Below are positions 7,387-15,247 of a stretch of 64,000 nt of DNA, in pieces. The notes under the pieces are model-generated. The model did not search any database and was not told the origin of the DNA. It saw only the letters and a program-made list of their open reading frames with translations. The stretch covers positions 62,001 to 126,000 of the forward strand of contig NZ_PTIX01000020.1 in NCBI RefSeq assembly GCF_002934265.1, given 5' to 3'. Numbering within the stretch: position 1 is the first letter of the stretch; the number at the start of each line of letters is the position of its first letter. Source of the stretch: Actinokineospora auranticolor. GTDB taxonomy: Bacteria; Actinomycetota; Actinomycetes; Mycobacteriales; Pseudonocardiaceae. The translations under genes and the position numbers were made by a program.

Positions 7387-9563
7387 GCCTTTTCCAGGTA
7401 CTCCGCCTTGTCGACGGCCACGACCTGGTGGACCATGCCCGCCAGCCCCGGGAACGCGGTGAGCTCCGGGTCATCGGTGATCAGGGCCTGGGCGACGCCC
7501 CGCGCGTCGGCGATGATCTGCTCGTCGCGGATCAGGGACAGCATCTTCAGACCGGATTTCGCGCCCGACTGGCTCGCCCCGAGGATGTCGCCCTCCCGGC
7601 GCAGCTCCAGGTCCATCCGGGCCAGTTCGAAGCCGTCCAGCGTGGAGGCGACCGCGTCCAGCCGGTCGCGGGTCGCGGTGCCGCCGGGCATCTCGGTGAC
7701 CAGGAGGCACACGCCCGGCGCCGACCCACGGCCCACCCGGCCGCGCAACTGGTGCAGCTGGCTCACGCCGAAGCGGTCGGCGTCCATGATGACCATGCCC
7801 GTGGCGTTCGGGACGTTCACGCCGACCTCGACCACGGTGGTGGCCACCAGCACGTCGACCTCCGCCGCCGCGAAGGCCCGCATCACCGCGTCCTTGTCGT
7901 CGGTCGGCATCCGGCCGTGCAGCACGCCGACGCGCAGCCCGGCCAGCGGTCCCGCCGCCAGCTCGGCCGCCACGTCGAGGACCGCCAACGGCGGTCGACG
8001 ATCATCCGCGCCGCCGTTCGGGCTGTCCTCCTCGTCGCCGATGCGCGGGCACACCACGTACGCCTGGTGCCCCTGCGAGATCTCCTCGCGCAGCCGCTGC
8101 CACACGCGCTCCAGCCACGCGGGCTTCTCCGCGACGGGGACCACCGTCGTGGCGATGGGGGAGCGGCCCGCGGGCAACTCGCGCAGCGCCGAGGTCTCCA
8201 GGTCGCCGTAGACGGTCATCGCGACGGTGCGGGGGATCGGTGTCGCGGTCATGACGAGCACGTGCGGGGACTGGTTCGCGCCCGCCCGCCCGCGCAGGGC
8301 GTCGCGCTGCTCCACACCGAAGCGGTGTTGCTCGTCGACCACCACGAACCCCAGCTCCGCGAAGGACACCTTGTCCTGGATCAGCGCGTGCGTGCCCACC
8401 ACGATCCCCGCCGCGCCGCTGGCCGCGTCCAGCATCGCCTGCTTGCGCTGGGCCGCGTTGAGCGAACCGGTGAGCAGGGTGACCCGGGTCGAGTTCTCGG
8501 CCGCGCCGAGTTCGCCGCCCTGGCCGAGGTCGCCGAGCAGGTCGCGCAGGGACCGGGCGTGCTGCGCGGCCAGGACCTCGGTGGGGGCCAGCAGCGCGGC
8601 CTGCTTGCCCGCGTCGATGGCCTGCAGCATCGCGCGCAGCGCCACGATCGTCTTGCCGGAGCCGACTTCCCCTTGGAGCAGCCGGTTCATCGGGTGCTCG
8701 CCCGCCAGATCGGTGGCGATCGTCTCGCCGACCTCGACCTGACCGGCCGTCAGGGTGAAGGGCAGCCGCTGGTCGAAAGCGTCGAGCAGGCCACCCGACT
8801 TGGGCGGGCAGGCCGGGGCGGGACGCGCGCCCGCCGTGCTGCGCCGCCGGGCCAGGGCCAGCTGCACCGACAGCGCCTCGTCCCACTTGAGGCGTTCGCG
8901 GGCGGTCTCCAGGTCGGCCCACTCGGCGGGGCGGTGGATGGAGCGGACGGCCTGCTCGTACGGGGTCAGACCGAGCTTGTCGCGCAGCTCGTCCGGGAAC
9001 GGGTCCTCGATCGCGTCGAGCACCGCGAGGGTCTGCTGCACGCACTGCGCGATCTGCCAGGACTGGATCTTCGCCGACGCCGGGTAGACCGGGATCAGCC
9101 CGCCCGCGAACTCCTCCACGGCGGTCGGCTCGGAACCGTCCGCACCGACGTCGCCGTCGAGCAGCTGGTAGTCCGGGTTGGCCAGCTGCAGCTTGTTGCG
9201 GAAGGCGGTGACCTTGCCCGCGAACAGCGCGCTGATGCCCGGCTTGAGCTTGTCCATGTGCCAGGGCTGGTTGAAGAACGCGCAGTCCAGCGACCGCTTG
9301 CCATCGGTGAGCGAGACCTCGACCAGGCTGCCGCGCTTGGTCTTCATCTGGCGCTTGTTCACCGACACGACCTTGGCCATCACCGTGACGTGCTCGCCGA
9401 CCTCCAGCCCCGCGATGTCGGTGAGCTGCCCGCGCTCGGCGTACCGGCGCGGGTAGTGGCGCAGCAGGTCACCGGCGGTCTCCAAGTTGAACGCGGCGGC
9501 CAACGCGTCCGCCGACTTCTTGCCGACGACCCGGTCCAGCTTCTCGCCCAGCGCTGTCATCAC
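7383..9563 (-). CDS. recG: ATP-dependent DNA helicase RecG
   Basis: A 726-residue branched-DNA helicase that remodels stalled replication forks and Holliday junctions. An N-terminal OB-type wedge domain (about residues 50-150) is followed by two helicase lobes. Walker A is GEVGSGKT (298-305), Walker B is DEQH (410-413) in VVVDEQHRFGVEQR, motif III is MTATPIPRT, and the C-terminal lobe has VATTVVEVGVNVPNA and QLRGRVGRG. All key motifs are present and the length is normal. The start is either GTG 9563 or ATG 9560; the two overlap a GGGAG stretch, so they are hard to separate. It lies 63 bases downstream of the DAK2 gene on the same strand, as in other actinobacteria. Confidence 0.97.
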   Translation of the reverse strand: MMTALGEKLDRVVGKKSADALAAAFNLETAGDLLRHYPRRYAERGQLTDIAGLEVGEHVTVMAKVVSVNKRQMKTKRGSLVEVSLTDGKRSLDCAFFNQPWHMDKLKPGISALFAGKVTAFRNKLQLANPDYQLLDGDVGADGSEPTAVEEFAGGLIPVYPASAKIQSWQIAQCVQQTLAVLDAIEDPFPDELRDKLGLTPYEQAVRSIHRPAEWADLETARERLKWDEALSVQLALARRRSTAGARPAPACPPKSGGLLDAFDQRLPFTLTAGQVEVGETIATDLAGEHPMNRLLQGEVGSGKTIVALRAMLQAIDAGKQAALLAPTEVLAAQHARSLRDLLGDLGQGGELGAAENSTRVTLLTGSLNAAQRKQAMLDAASGAAGIVVGTHALIQDKVSFAELGFVVVDEQHRFGVEQRDALRGRAGANQSPHVLVMTATPIPRTVAMTVYGDLETSALRELPAGRSPIATTVVPVAEKPAWLERVWQRLREEISQGHQAYVVCPRIGDEEDSPNGGADDRRPPLAVLDVAAELAAGPLAGLRVGVLHGRMPTDDKDAVMRAFAAAEVDVLVATTVVEVGVNVPNATGMVIMDADRFGVSQLHQLRGRVGRGSAPGVCLLVTEMPGGTATRDRLDAVASTLDGFELARMDLELRREGDILGASQSGAKSGLKMLSLIRDEQIIADARGVAQALITDDPELTAFPGLAGMVHQVVAVDKAEYLEKA

Positions 9564-9626
9564 TCCCGCTTCCCAGTCGCGTCGGGTTCTCCCAGGGTGA
9601 TTGTTTCGGTACCCACCGACACCGGC

Positions 9627-11228
9627 TCACTCCAGGCCGAGCACCAGCACCGCGTCCGCCTGCCCGCCGCGGTGCACGGCCAGGTCGGCGTCCGGGCGCT
9701 CGCGGCGCAGGAACCCGGCCAGCTCGACGCCGAGGTCGTCCGGCGCGTCGCGGCCCAGCAGCGCCGTGACCAGCTCACCACCCGCGGCCAGCATCCGCGC
9801 GACCACCCCGGTGGCGGCCCGGACCAGGGCGTCCGGCCCGGGCGGGCCCGGTTCGATGAGCACGACCTCGCCGTCCACGAAGCCCAGCACGTCCGCCGCC
9901 CGGCACGGGCCGATCCAGGTGATCGCGTCCTGCTCGGCGACCACGACCGCGCCCCGCCGGGTGGCCGCGGACGCCTCGGCCATGGCCACCACGTCGTCGC
10001 CGGTCCGCCTGCGCGGGTCGTGCACCGCGATCGCGGCCAGCGCCTGCACGGGGGAGGCGCACGGCACGACCACCACGTCCTGCCCGCCCGCCACGGCCCG
10101 GATCGCGGCCTCGTCGGCCACCGCCATCAGGCCCGCGTCGCCGGGGAGCACGGTGACCTGCGCGGCGCCGGTGCCGGTGATCACCTCGAGGAGGTCGTAC
10201 GGGCTCGGGTCGGTCACCCCGACCCGCACGACGGCGACGCCCTCGGCGAGGAACAGCTCGGCCAGTTCGTCCCCGCGCACGGCGGCGACCACGGCCCGGT
10301 CGTGCGCGAAGCGGCCGGGGGAGGTGTCGTCGGCGAACCGCGCGACCCGGATCCGGTGCGGCCTGCCCGCCTCGATGCCCGCCTCGATGGCGGCGCCGAT
10401 GTCGTCGCAGTGCACGTGCACGGTCCACAGGCCCTCGCCGTCGCCGACGACCGACACGCAGTCGCCGATCCGGTCGAGCTTGCCGCGCAGGTCGTCCACG
10501 GCCGGGTCCGGGCAGTCGGCCAGCAGGTACATGACCTCGTAGGCGTAGAGGTCCGACCCGGCTTCGCGGTCGGTGACCGCGGCGGGGCGGGGGGTGTCGT
10601 CGGCGGGCGCGGTCGTGGTGGGTTCCCGCTCGGCGACGACGTCGACCAGCGCGTCGAGGATGACCACGACCCCCCGGCCGCCCGCGTCGACGACCCCGGC
10701 CTCGGCGAGCGCGGGGAGCTGGCGGGGCGTGCGGTCGAGCGCCTCGGCGGCCTGGCGGGCGGCGGCCGCGGCGACCTCGTGGAGGGTGCCGGGTCCGGGC
10801 ACGGCGGCGGCGAGGACGGTGACCATGGTTCCGTCTACGGGCGTAGAAACAGCTTGGGCGGCCAGCGCGGCACCGCGTTCGAGCGCGGCCTGCAGCGTCG
10901 GCCCGGTCAGGGTCGGGTGCCCCGCCACCGCCGCCGCCATCCCGCGCAGGAGCTGGGAGGCGATCACACCGGAGTTGCCGCGCGCACCGGCCAGCGCGCC
11001 CTTGGCGGCCACGCCGAACGCGCCACCCGCGTCGGCCCGGTCGGCGGCGGGAGCCCTCAGCAGCGCGTCCAGCGCGGCGCGGAGGGTGGTGAGGAGGTTG
11101 GAGCCGGTGTCGCCGTCGGCCACGGGGAAGACGTTGATCCGGTCGATCGCCTTCCGGTGCGCGTCCAGCCCCCGCACGCACGCGGCCACCCACCGCCGCA
11201 CACCGGCCGCGTCCAGGGCTTCGAGCAC
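9627..11228 (-). CDS. DAK2 domain fatty-acid-kinase-like protein (FakA/YloV family)
   Basis: A 533-residue protein. The N-terminal DAK2 nucleotide-binding domain shows NVFPVADGDTGSN (about residues 32-44) and ARGNSGVIASQLLRG (about 81-95), the metal- and phosphate-binding loops. The remainder matches the middle and C-terminal domains of FakA/YloV. FakA proteins phosphorylate fatty acids bound to a DegV-like FakB carrier; no fakB is visible here, so the function in this organism is inferred. The GTG start at 11228 has GGAGG six bases upstream. Placement between rpmB (divergent) and recG (same strand) is conserved in actinobacteria. Confidence 0.88.
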   Translation of the reverse strand: MLEALDAAGVRRWVAACVRGLDAHRKAIDRINVFPVADGDTGSNLLTTLRAALDALLRAPAADRADAGGAFGVAAKGALAGARGNSGVIASQLLRGMAAAVAGHPTLTGPTLQAALERGAALAAQAVSTPVDGTMVTVLAAAVPGPGTLHEVAAAAARQAAEALDRTPRQLPALAEAGVVDAGGRGVVVILDALVDVVAEREPTTTAPADDTPRPAAVTDREAGSDLYAYEVMYLLADCPDPAVDDLRGKLDRIGDCVSVVGDGEGLWTVHVHCDDIGAAIEAGIEAGRPHRIRVARFADDTSPGRFAHDRAVVAAVRGDELAELFLAEGVAVVRVGVTDPSPYDLLEVITGTGAAQVTVLPGDAGLMAVADEAAIRAVAGGQDVVVVPCASPVQALAAIAVHDPRRRTGDDVVAMAEASAATRRGAVVVAEQDAITWIGPCRAADVLGFVDGEVVLIEPGPPGPDALVRAATGVVARMLAAGGELVTALLGRDAPDDLGVELAGFLRRERPDADLAVHRGGQADAVLVLGLE

Positions 11229-11413
11229 ACTCCACCTCCACGGATTTCCCGCGAGGGTAGCCCGGGCGCACCCCGGTTTGGACCGTGGACGTGGGACCGG
11301 TTAACCTGTGTCGACTGCCTGGGCCAGCCCCGGGCTCTTGTACGTGCGTGCTGCCCCAAGTGCCCCTCGCGGGTGCCAGCGGGCGAACACACCAGGACGA
11401 AGGAGTGTCTGAC

Positions 11414-11605
11414 GTGGCTGCCGTGTGCGACGTCTGTGGCAAGGGGCCAGGCTTCGGCAAGTCGGTCTCGCACTCGAACCGGCGCACCAACCGCCGGTGG
11501 AACCCGAACATCCAGACCGTCCACGCTCGCCTGGGCATCTCCCAGCGCAAGCGCCTGAACGTCTGCACCTCCTGCCTCAAGGCGGGCAAGGTCGTCCGAG
11601 GCTGA
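11414..11605 (+). CDS. rpmB: 50S ribosomal protein L28 (zinc-ribbon form)
   Basis: 63 residues: [15 protein letters not shown] at the start, then [16 protein letters not shown] and a C-terminal [11 protein letters not shown]. The two CxxC pairs make a four-cysteine zinc ribbon, the C+ form. Actinobacteria usually also hold a cysteine-free paralogue used under zinc starvation, but none is in this window. The GTG start is supported by GAAGGAG eight bases upstream. The gene is divergent from the DAK2 gene and is followed by a strong terminator. Confidence 0.97.
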   Translation: MAAVCDVCGKGPGFGKSVSHSNRRTNRRWNPNIQTVHARLGISQRKRLNVCTSCLKAGKVVRG

Positions 11606-11641
11606 CCCCAGCCCCGTTCGGGTTCAACACCACAGCTTCAG

Positions 11642-11685
11642 CCACCGGCCCGGTGCTCCCTCGCAAGGGAGCACCGGGCCGGTGG
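11642..11685 (+). terminator. Long perfect hairpin downstream of rpmB
   Basis: A perfect 20-bp stem: CCACCGGCCCGGTGCTCCCT at 11642-11661 pairs with 11666-11685 around a CGCA loop. It lies 37 bases after the rpmB stop and is followed by CATTT, a weak T tract, as is common for terminators in high-GC genomes. Confidence 0.85.
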
Positions 11686-11889
11686 CATTTCGCCTGCCTG
11701 CCCGCACCACCCCGCCGTTTGATCCCACACCGCGCGCCCACGCAACACAATTCACCCCACTTCCGCCCCTCTCGCTTTCCTCCCCCGACCATCCCCAGAA
11801 CCGCCGCAGAACTCGGGCCCCACCCGAACGCGAAGTGTTCCCACCACCTCGCCCCGGCCGCTCGGCTTTCTCCCAACCACCCCGCGACC

Positions 11890-12070
11890 GCCGCAGAATC
11901 CCAAGTCCCCGCTGAACGCGACGTGGCTGTTCTGGACCGGCCTTGAAACCGCTACAAGATCCCAAGTCCCCACAGAACGCAACGCGGCTGTCCCGGACCC
12001 ACCTCGAAATCGCCGCAGGATCCCAAGTCCCCACAGAACGCAACGCGCCCCTGCCGCACGCCTTGATTGG
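11890..12070. repeat. 61-bp tandem repeat, three copies
   Basis: Units begin at 11890, 11951 and 12012, exactly 61 bases apart. Each carries AAGTCCCC followed by GAACGC(A/G)ACG, and copies 2 and 3 are nearly identical over their first 40 bases (ATCCCAAGTCCCCACAGAAC). A more degraded relative starts at about 11801. The unit is too long and too variable, with no spacers, to be a CRISPR array. Confidence 0.85.
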
Positions 12071-12203
12071 GTGGACTTGCTTTGCGTGGGGGGACGAGTC
12101 TGCCAAGCTTCCCGCGGGTGGGGTGGGCTTGCCCACCCCACCCGGCTTCTCGCCCCACCGCAGGCTCGTAGGGGACCCGCGCAAAGCAAGTTCGCCCAAT
12201 CGA
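12063..12203. repeat. Long imperfect palindrome (about 140 bp hairpin)
   Basis: The outer arms 12063-12086 and 12180-12203 match as inverted repeats at 21 of 24 positions (shared core CTTGCTTTGCG / CGCAAAGCAAG). At the centre, 12116-12143 is a perfect 13-bp inverted repeat (GGGTGGGGTGGGC) with a TT loop. The intervening flanks also share ACGAG(T/C)CTGC. The structure could fold as one long hairpin or cruciform. The right-hand end of the third 61-bp unit overlaps its left arm. Confidence 0.8.
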
Positions 12204-12280
12204 GGCCCCACATCTTTTCCGCGAACAGCCGGACCGATCAACCCAGCCACGACCCCAACCGGCACCCCGCAGACCACAAG

Positions 12281-12771
12281 ATGATCAACGTACGCCTCCG
12301 GCCCAATGCCACTAACTTAGCGCGTTTTCGCTGGCCAGTATCGGTCTAAGCGATTGGCGATCGACCTCTGGAACACTCGGATCAAGTCCACTTGCGACAG
12401 TGGGTTGCGTGTTCGCTCGATGCCCCAATGCGGGCCATGGAACTATGGTGTGCCGCAGGGCGTCGTCGCACGTGCCGCCTGCCTCTCGCACGGCACCCTC
12501 AAGATGCCGTTGACCTGCAACGATGCTCCGTAAGTTAGTGGCATTGCGCCTCCGGCCCCCAATATCCATTCTAGCGGTGAGGACCGACAGTTCCGAGCGA
12601 AGACGATCAAGCCTGTGGACAACTGGAAGCACACCCCAGCGGCACCCGGATCAGCCGCCCCACCCGCCGCCGCGATCCAGCGATGGTCAAACCGATGCCT
12701 CCGGCCCCCAGTATCCATCCTAGCGAAGAGGACCGACAGAACCGGAAGATCAACAGCGAGCCTGTGGACAA
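12281..12771. repeat. Repeat family locus B: two direct units with DnaA-box-like ends
   Basis: Unit B1 runs from CCTCCGGCCCCC (12549-12560) to CCTGTGGACAA (12612-12622). Unit B2 runs from CCTCCGGCCCCC (12698-12709) to CCTGTGGACAA (12761-12771). They share ATATCCATTCTAGCG-like and GAGGACCGACAG segments and lie in the same orientation. The outer edge of B1 (ATGATCAACG, then CGCCTCCGGCC, 12281-12303) is displaced to the left by the insertion at 12304-12546. The locus lies between the convergent genes rpmB and the coiled-coil gene, like loci A and C, which also lie between convergent genes. Confidence 0.85.
12304..12546. mobile_element. Putative 243-bp non-autonomous insertion element (MITE-like)
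   Basis: The ends are perfect 16-bp inverted repeats: CAATGCCACTAACTTA at 12304-12319 and its reverse complement at 12531-12546. Directly outside both ends is the same 11-bp sequence CGCCTCCGGCC (12293-12303 and 12547-12557), as expected for a target-site duplication. Removing the element and one 11-mer restores a normal copy of the repeat family. The interior contains no credible coding frame and is less GC-rich than its surroundings. The 11-bp duplication length would suit some IS4-like transposases, but no transposase is in the window, so the family is unknown. Confidence 0.75.
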
Positions 12772-12842
12772 CCGCCGCCGCCCCAGACAGCACCCCGAGT
12801 ACCGCCCACCTCGCCTGCGAGCAACCCAGCACAAAGAAGCAC

Positions 12843-12879
12843 AAAGAAAAGCGCCCCGAGCCACAATGACCCGGGGCGC
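12843..12879 (-). terminator. Intrinsic terminator of the coiled-coil gene
   Basis: On the minus strand an 8-bp stem (GCGCCCCG/CGGGGCGC, plus-strand positions 12851-12858 and 12872-12879) is followed by TTTTCTTTGTG. This is a textbook rho-independent terminator about 15 bases after the stop codon of the gene at 12894. Confidence 0.88.
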
Positions 12880-12893
12880 CTCCCTAAAACCGC

Positions 12894-14444
12894 CTACCGC
12901 GAAGGCGTCCCGTTCTTGCCCGAGTGCCCGGAAGCGCCGGCCACCGCTCCCATGCTCTCCACAAAGTGCTGCTTCGCCTCTTCCAGCACCGCGAACGTCT
13001 TCGCGACCTGCTCCGACACCCGCCGCTCGAACGAATCGGCCTGCTCGTGCCGGGCGGTCGCGTCCGCCAGCTTCGATTCCGCGTCGCTGACGAGTTCGCC
13101 CGCGTGCTTTTCCGCCGTCTCGCGCTTCGCCTTGATTTCGGCGTCCGCCTTGGACCGGGCGTCGGCCAGCGCCTTCTCGGTGTCGGCCTTCTGCTTCTCC
13201 GCGTCCGCCACCAGCTTCGCGGCCGCCTTCTCCGCCGTTTCCCGCGACACCTTGATGTCCGCGTCCGCCTTGGCCCGGGCCTCGGTGAGCGCCTTCTCGG
13301 TGTCGGCCTTCTGCTTCTCCGCGTCGGCCACCAACCGCGCCGCGGCCTTTTCCGCCGAGTCGCGCTGGGTCTTGATGTCGGCTTCGGCGCTGGCCCGCTG
13401 GTTGGCGAGGGCCTGTTCGGTTTCCTCGGTCTGCGCGAGCAGCGCGGCCTCGATCGCCGCCGTCTGCTCGGCCAGGCTCTTCTCGACCTCGTCCGTGCGC
13501 GCGGCGAGGGTCTGCTCGACCTCGTCGGTTCGCCGGGTCAGCTCCGCCTCGGCGGCCGAGCGCTTGTCCGCGATGTCCTTGTCCGCCCGCGCCTCGGCGG
13601 CGGCGCGCGCCTGGGCCGACTCCTCGTCCAGCCGCTCCCGGACGGCGAGTGCCTCGGTGTCGAGCTGGTCGCGGTGGGCCGACGCGTCGTCGTAGAGCTG
13701 GGCGATGCGGGCCTCGTTGGCCTTGGTCTGCTTCTCGATCTCCGCGCGGGCCTGCGCCATCAGCTGCTTGTGCTCGTCGGCGAGCGTGGCGCGCATGGTC
13801 TCGTACTCGGCGTCGAGCTCGGCGTGGTTGCGGGTGTAGTCCGCCTCCAGCTGCTTGCGGCGCTCCTCCAGGTCCACGATCATCTTGTCGTGCCTGGCGC
13901 GCAGGTCCTTGGCGTACGTGTCCGCCTCGGCGCGCACGCCGTTGGCCGCGTCGTCGGCCTGCTTCGCCGTCTTGCCCGCGTACGCCTCGGCGTTGAGCCG
14001 GGTCTGCGCGGCGTAGTCATCGGCCGCGGTGCGCGTGGCCGAGGAGTAGCTGTCCGCTTCCTTGCGGGTGGCCGCCCCGTAGTTCTCCGCCTCGGCGCGC
14101 GTCGAGGCGCCGTACTCGTCGGCCTGCCGCTTGAACTCGGCGATCTCCTCCTCCGCCAGCTGCATCATCAACCGCACCCGTTCGGTCATGCCCTCGGTGC
14201 TGTTGGGGTTCGCGCTGATCCGGTTGAGGCGGGTCGTGGTCTCCAGCAGCTGCTGCTGGAGCGAGCCGAGCGACTTGGTCAGCTCGGCGACCTTCGACTG
14301 CGCGTCGTCGCGGCCCTTGGTCGCGTGGCGCAGGTCGTAGGTGAGGCGGGTGACCCGTTCGTTGACCTGGCGGGGGTTGTACCCGCGGAGAACGGTGTCG
14401 AAGTGCGGAAGACGGTCGGTGGACTCGGCGTCACCAGAGGGCAT
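12894..14444 (-). CDS. Long coiled-coil protein with DivIVA-like N-terminus (Scy/FilP-like)
   Basis: 516 residues. The first 35 resemble the DivIVA/GpsB start (FDTVLRGYNPRQVNERV), followed by almost uninterrupted coiled coil rich in Ala, Glu, Lys and Arg to about residue 500, with a Gly/Ser tail. Residues about 340-460 contain a 40-residue internal repeat (core KLVADAEKQKADTEKAL), also visible as a 120-bp DNA repeat at 13141-13200 and 13261-13320. Actinobacterial proteins of this kind (Scy, FilP, Wag31 relatives) build cytoskeletal assemblies at cell poles; this role is inferred. I chose the ATG at 14444 because the 480 residues that could be read upstream do not look coding. A GGAGGAGG lies about 20 bases upstream, too far for an ideal site, so initiation may be leaderless. 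Confidence 0.75.
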   Translation of the reverse strand: MPSGDAESTDRLPHFDTVLRGYNPRQVNERVTRLTYDLRHATKGRDDAQSKVAELTKSLGSLQQQLLETTTRLNRISANPNSTEGMTERVRLMMQLAEEEIAEFKRQADEYGASTRAEAENYGAATRKEADSYSSATRTAADDYAAQTRLNAEAYAGKTAKQADDAANGVRAEADTYAKDLRARHDKMIVDLEERRKQLEADYTRNHAELDAEYETMRATLADEHKQLMAQARAEIEKQTKANEARIAQLYDDASAHRDQLDTEALAVRERLDEESAQARAAAEARADKDIADKRSAAEAELTRRTDEVEQTLAARTDEVEKSLAEQTAAIEAALLAQTEETEQALANQRASAEADIKTQRDSAEKAAARLVADAEKQKADTEKALTEARAKADADIKVSRETAEKAAAKLVADAEKQKADTEKALADARSKADAEIKAKRETAEKHAGELVSDAESKLADATARHEQADSFERRVSEQVAKTFAVLEEAKQHFVESMGAVAGASGHSGKNGTPSR

Positions 14445-14515
14445 TGCCCCACAATAGTATGACCTCCTCCGCTGGGAACCCGCCGGAGTAGTTAATTCCG
14501 CGTGGCAGGACGGCG

Positions 14516-15247
14516 TCACGGATTGCCGACGGGCGCGGCGGGCGCCGCGCATTGGCCGCGCCCGGGCTCGATGCGCAGTCCCAGGTTGGGCAGGCTGAAC
14601 GGTTGCGGGATGGACATCACCGCGATCTGACCGCGCACCTGGCGGAATTCCGCGAAACCGGCGTCGATGCCCAACCGGTGCTCGGTTACCGGAACGCGAA
14701 GCGGATTCGGCAGGAAATTCCCCGCCGCGTCCTTGATCGTCGTCACGTCCTCGCCCGGCACACCGATTTTGACCACACCGTCCATGTCCAGCGCGCCAGT
14801 GGCCGAGACGGCGTCCAGTTCGACGTTCTCCGTCCGGATCTCCCAGGTGGACCGGTTGCCGTCCCCTCCGGTCACGTAGACGGTGAACCACGCGCCCAAC
14901 ACCTGTTGTTGGAAGGAAAGGCACAGTTCGTTGAGCCTGCCCTCGGCGAACCCGAGCCTGCCGACGCGGACCACCGCCGTGGTGCCGTCGGCGTTCTGCC
15001 GCGTCGCGTCGCCGACGGACAGTCCGAAGTCGGTGCCGTACAGACCGCTGGTGGACAGCGTCAGCGTGCCGCCCTGGATGACCAGGTTCGCCGCGACAGC
15101 ACCACTGGCCACACGCGTACCCAGGAAACCCGCCAGCACCAAGGCGGGCAGCGCGAGCGCGGCGGCGCGGCGCCAGTGGGTCCGGCCGGGCGCGTCCCGT
15201 CCGGGATGGTCGGCGGTGGCTTCGTGCTCGGGGTTGCGCGCGGTCAT
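14516..15247 (-). CDS. DUF6230 family protein (first copy)
   Basis: 243 residues. A polar N-terminus of about 25 residues precedes a hydrophobic segment (ALALPALVLAGFLGTRVASG), and the rest looks like an extracytoplasmic beta-rich domain. The segment just after the membrane span, GAVAANLVIQGGTL, is shared with the other DUF6230 gene of this operon (GVVAANFFVSGQPF), so the two are paralogues. Older annotations call such proteins cholesterol esterase without evidence; the function is unknown. The ATG start at 15247 overlaps the stop of the preceding gene as ATGA, so this is the last gene of a four-gene operon reading 17005 to 14516. Confidence 0.75.
   Translation of the reverse strand: MTARNPEHEATADHPGRDAPGRTHWRRAAALALPALVLAGFLGTRVASGAVAANLVIQGGTLTLSTSGLYGTDFGLSVGDATRQNADGTTAVVRVGRLGFAEGRLNELCLSFQQQVLGAWFTVYVTGGDGNRSTWEIRTENVELDAVSATGALDMDGVVKIGVPGEDVTTIKDAAGNFLPNPLRVPVTEHRLGIDAGFAEFRQVRGQIAVMSIPQPFSLPNLGLRIEPGRGQCAAPAAPVGNP

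Larger units (their letters stand above)
11690..12278. other. Non-coding repeat-rich region between rpmB and the coiled-coil gene, first half
   Basis: No gene is supported here. Frames stay open on both strands, but the minus-strand frames simply translate tandem repeats and have no ribosome-binding site or family match. The left part (11690-11889) contains degraded relatives of the 61-bp repeat, for example CCGCCGCAGAACTC at 11801. The right part holds the clear tandem copies and a long imperfect hairpin, listed separately. Confidence 0.6.

Noticed and set aside
7428-11558. A 1376-codon open frame on the plus strand opposite recG and the DAK2 gene
   Set aside because: It is antisense to two well-supported genes and has the Arg/Gly/His-rich composition of shadow frames in GC-rich DNA.
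11890-12070. A possible CRISPR array
   Set aside because: The units are 61 bp and contiguous without unique spacers, and no cas gene is in the window.
11624-12277. A 217-codon minus-strand frame downstream of rpmB
   Set aside because: It only translates the 61-bp repeats, lacks a ribosome-binding site, and the repeat period is not a multiple of three.
12281-12771. A replication origin, because of the DnaA-box-like sites
   Set aside because: Boxes are few and belong to a dispersed repeat; there is no dnaA, dnaN, gyrB or AT-rich unwinding region.
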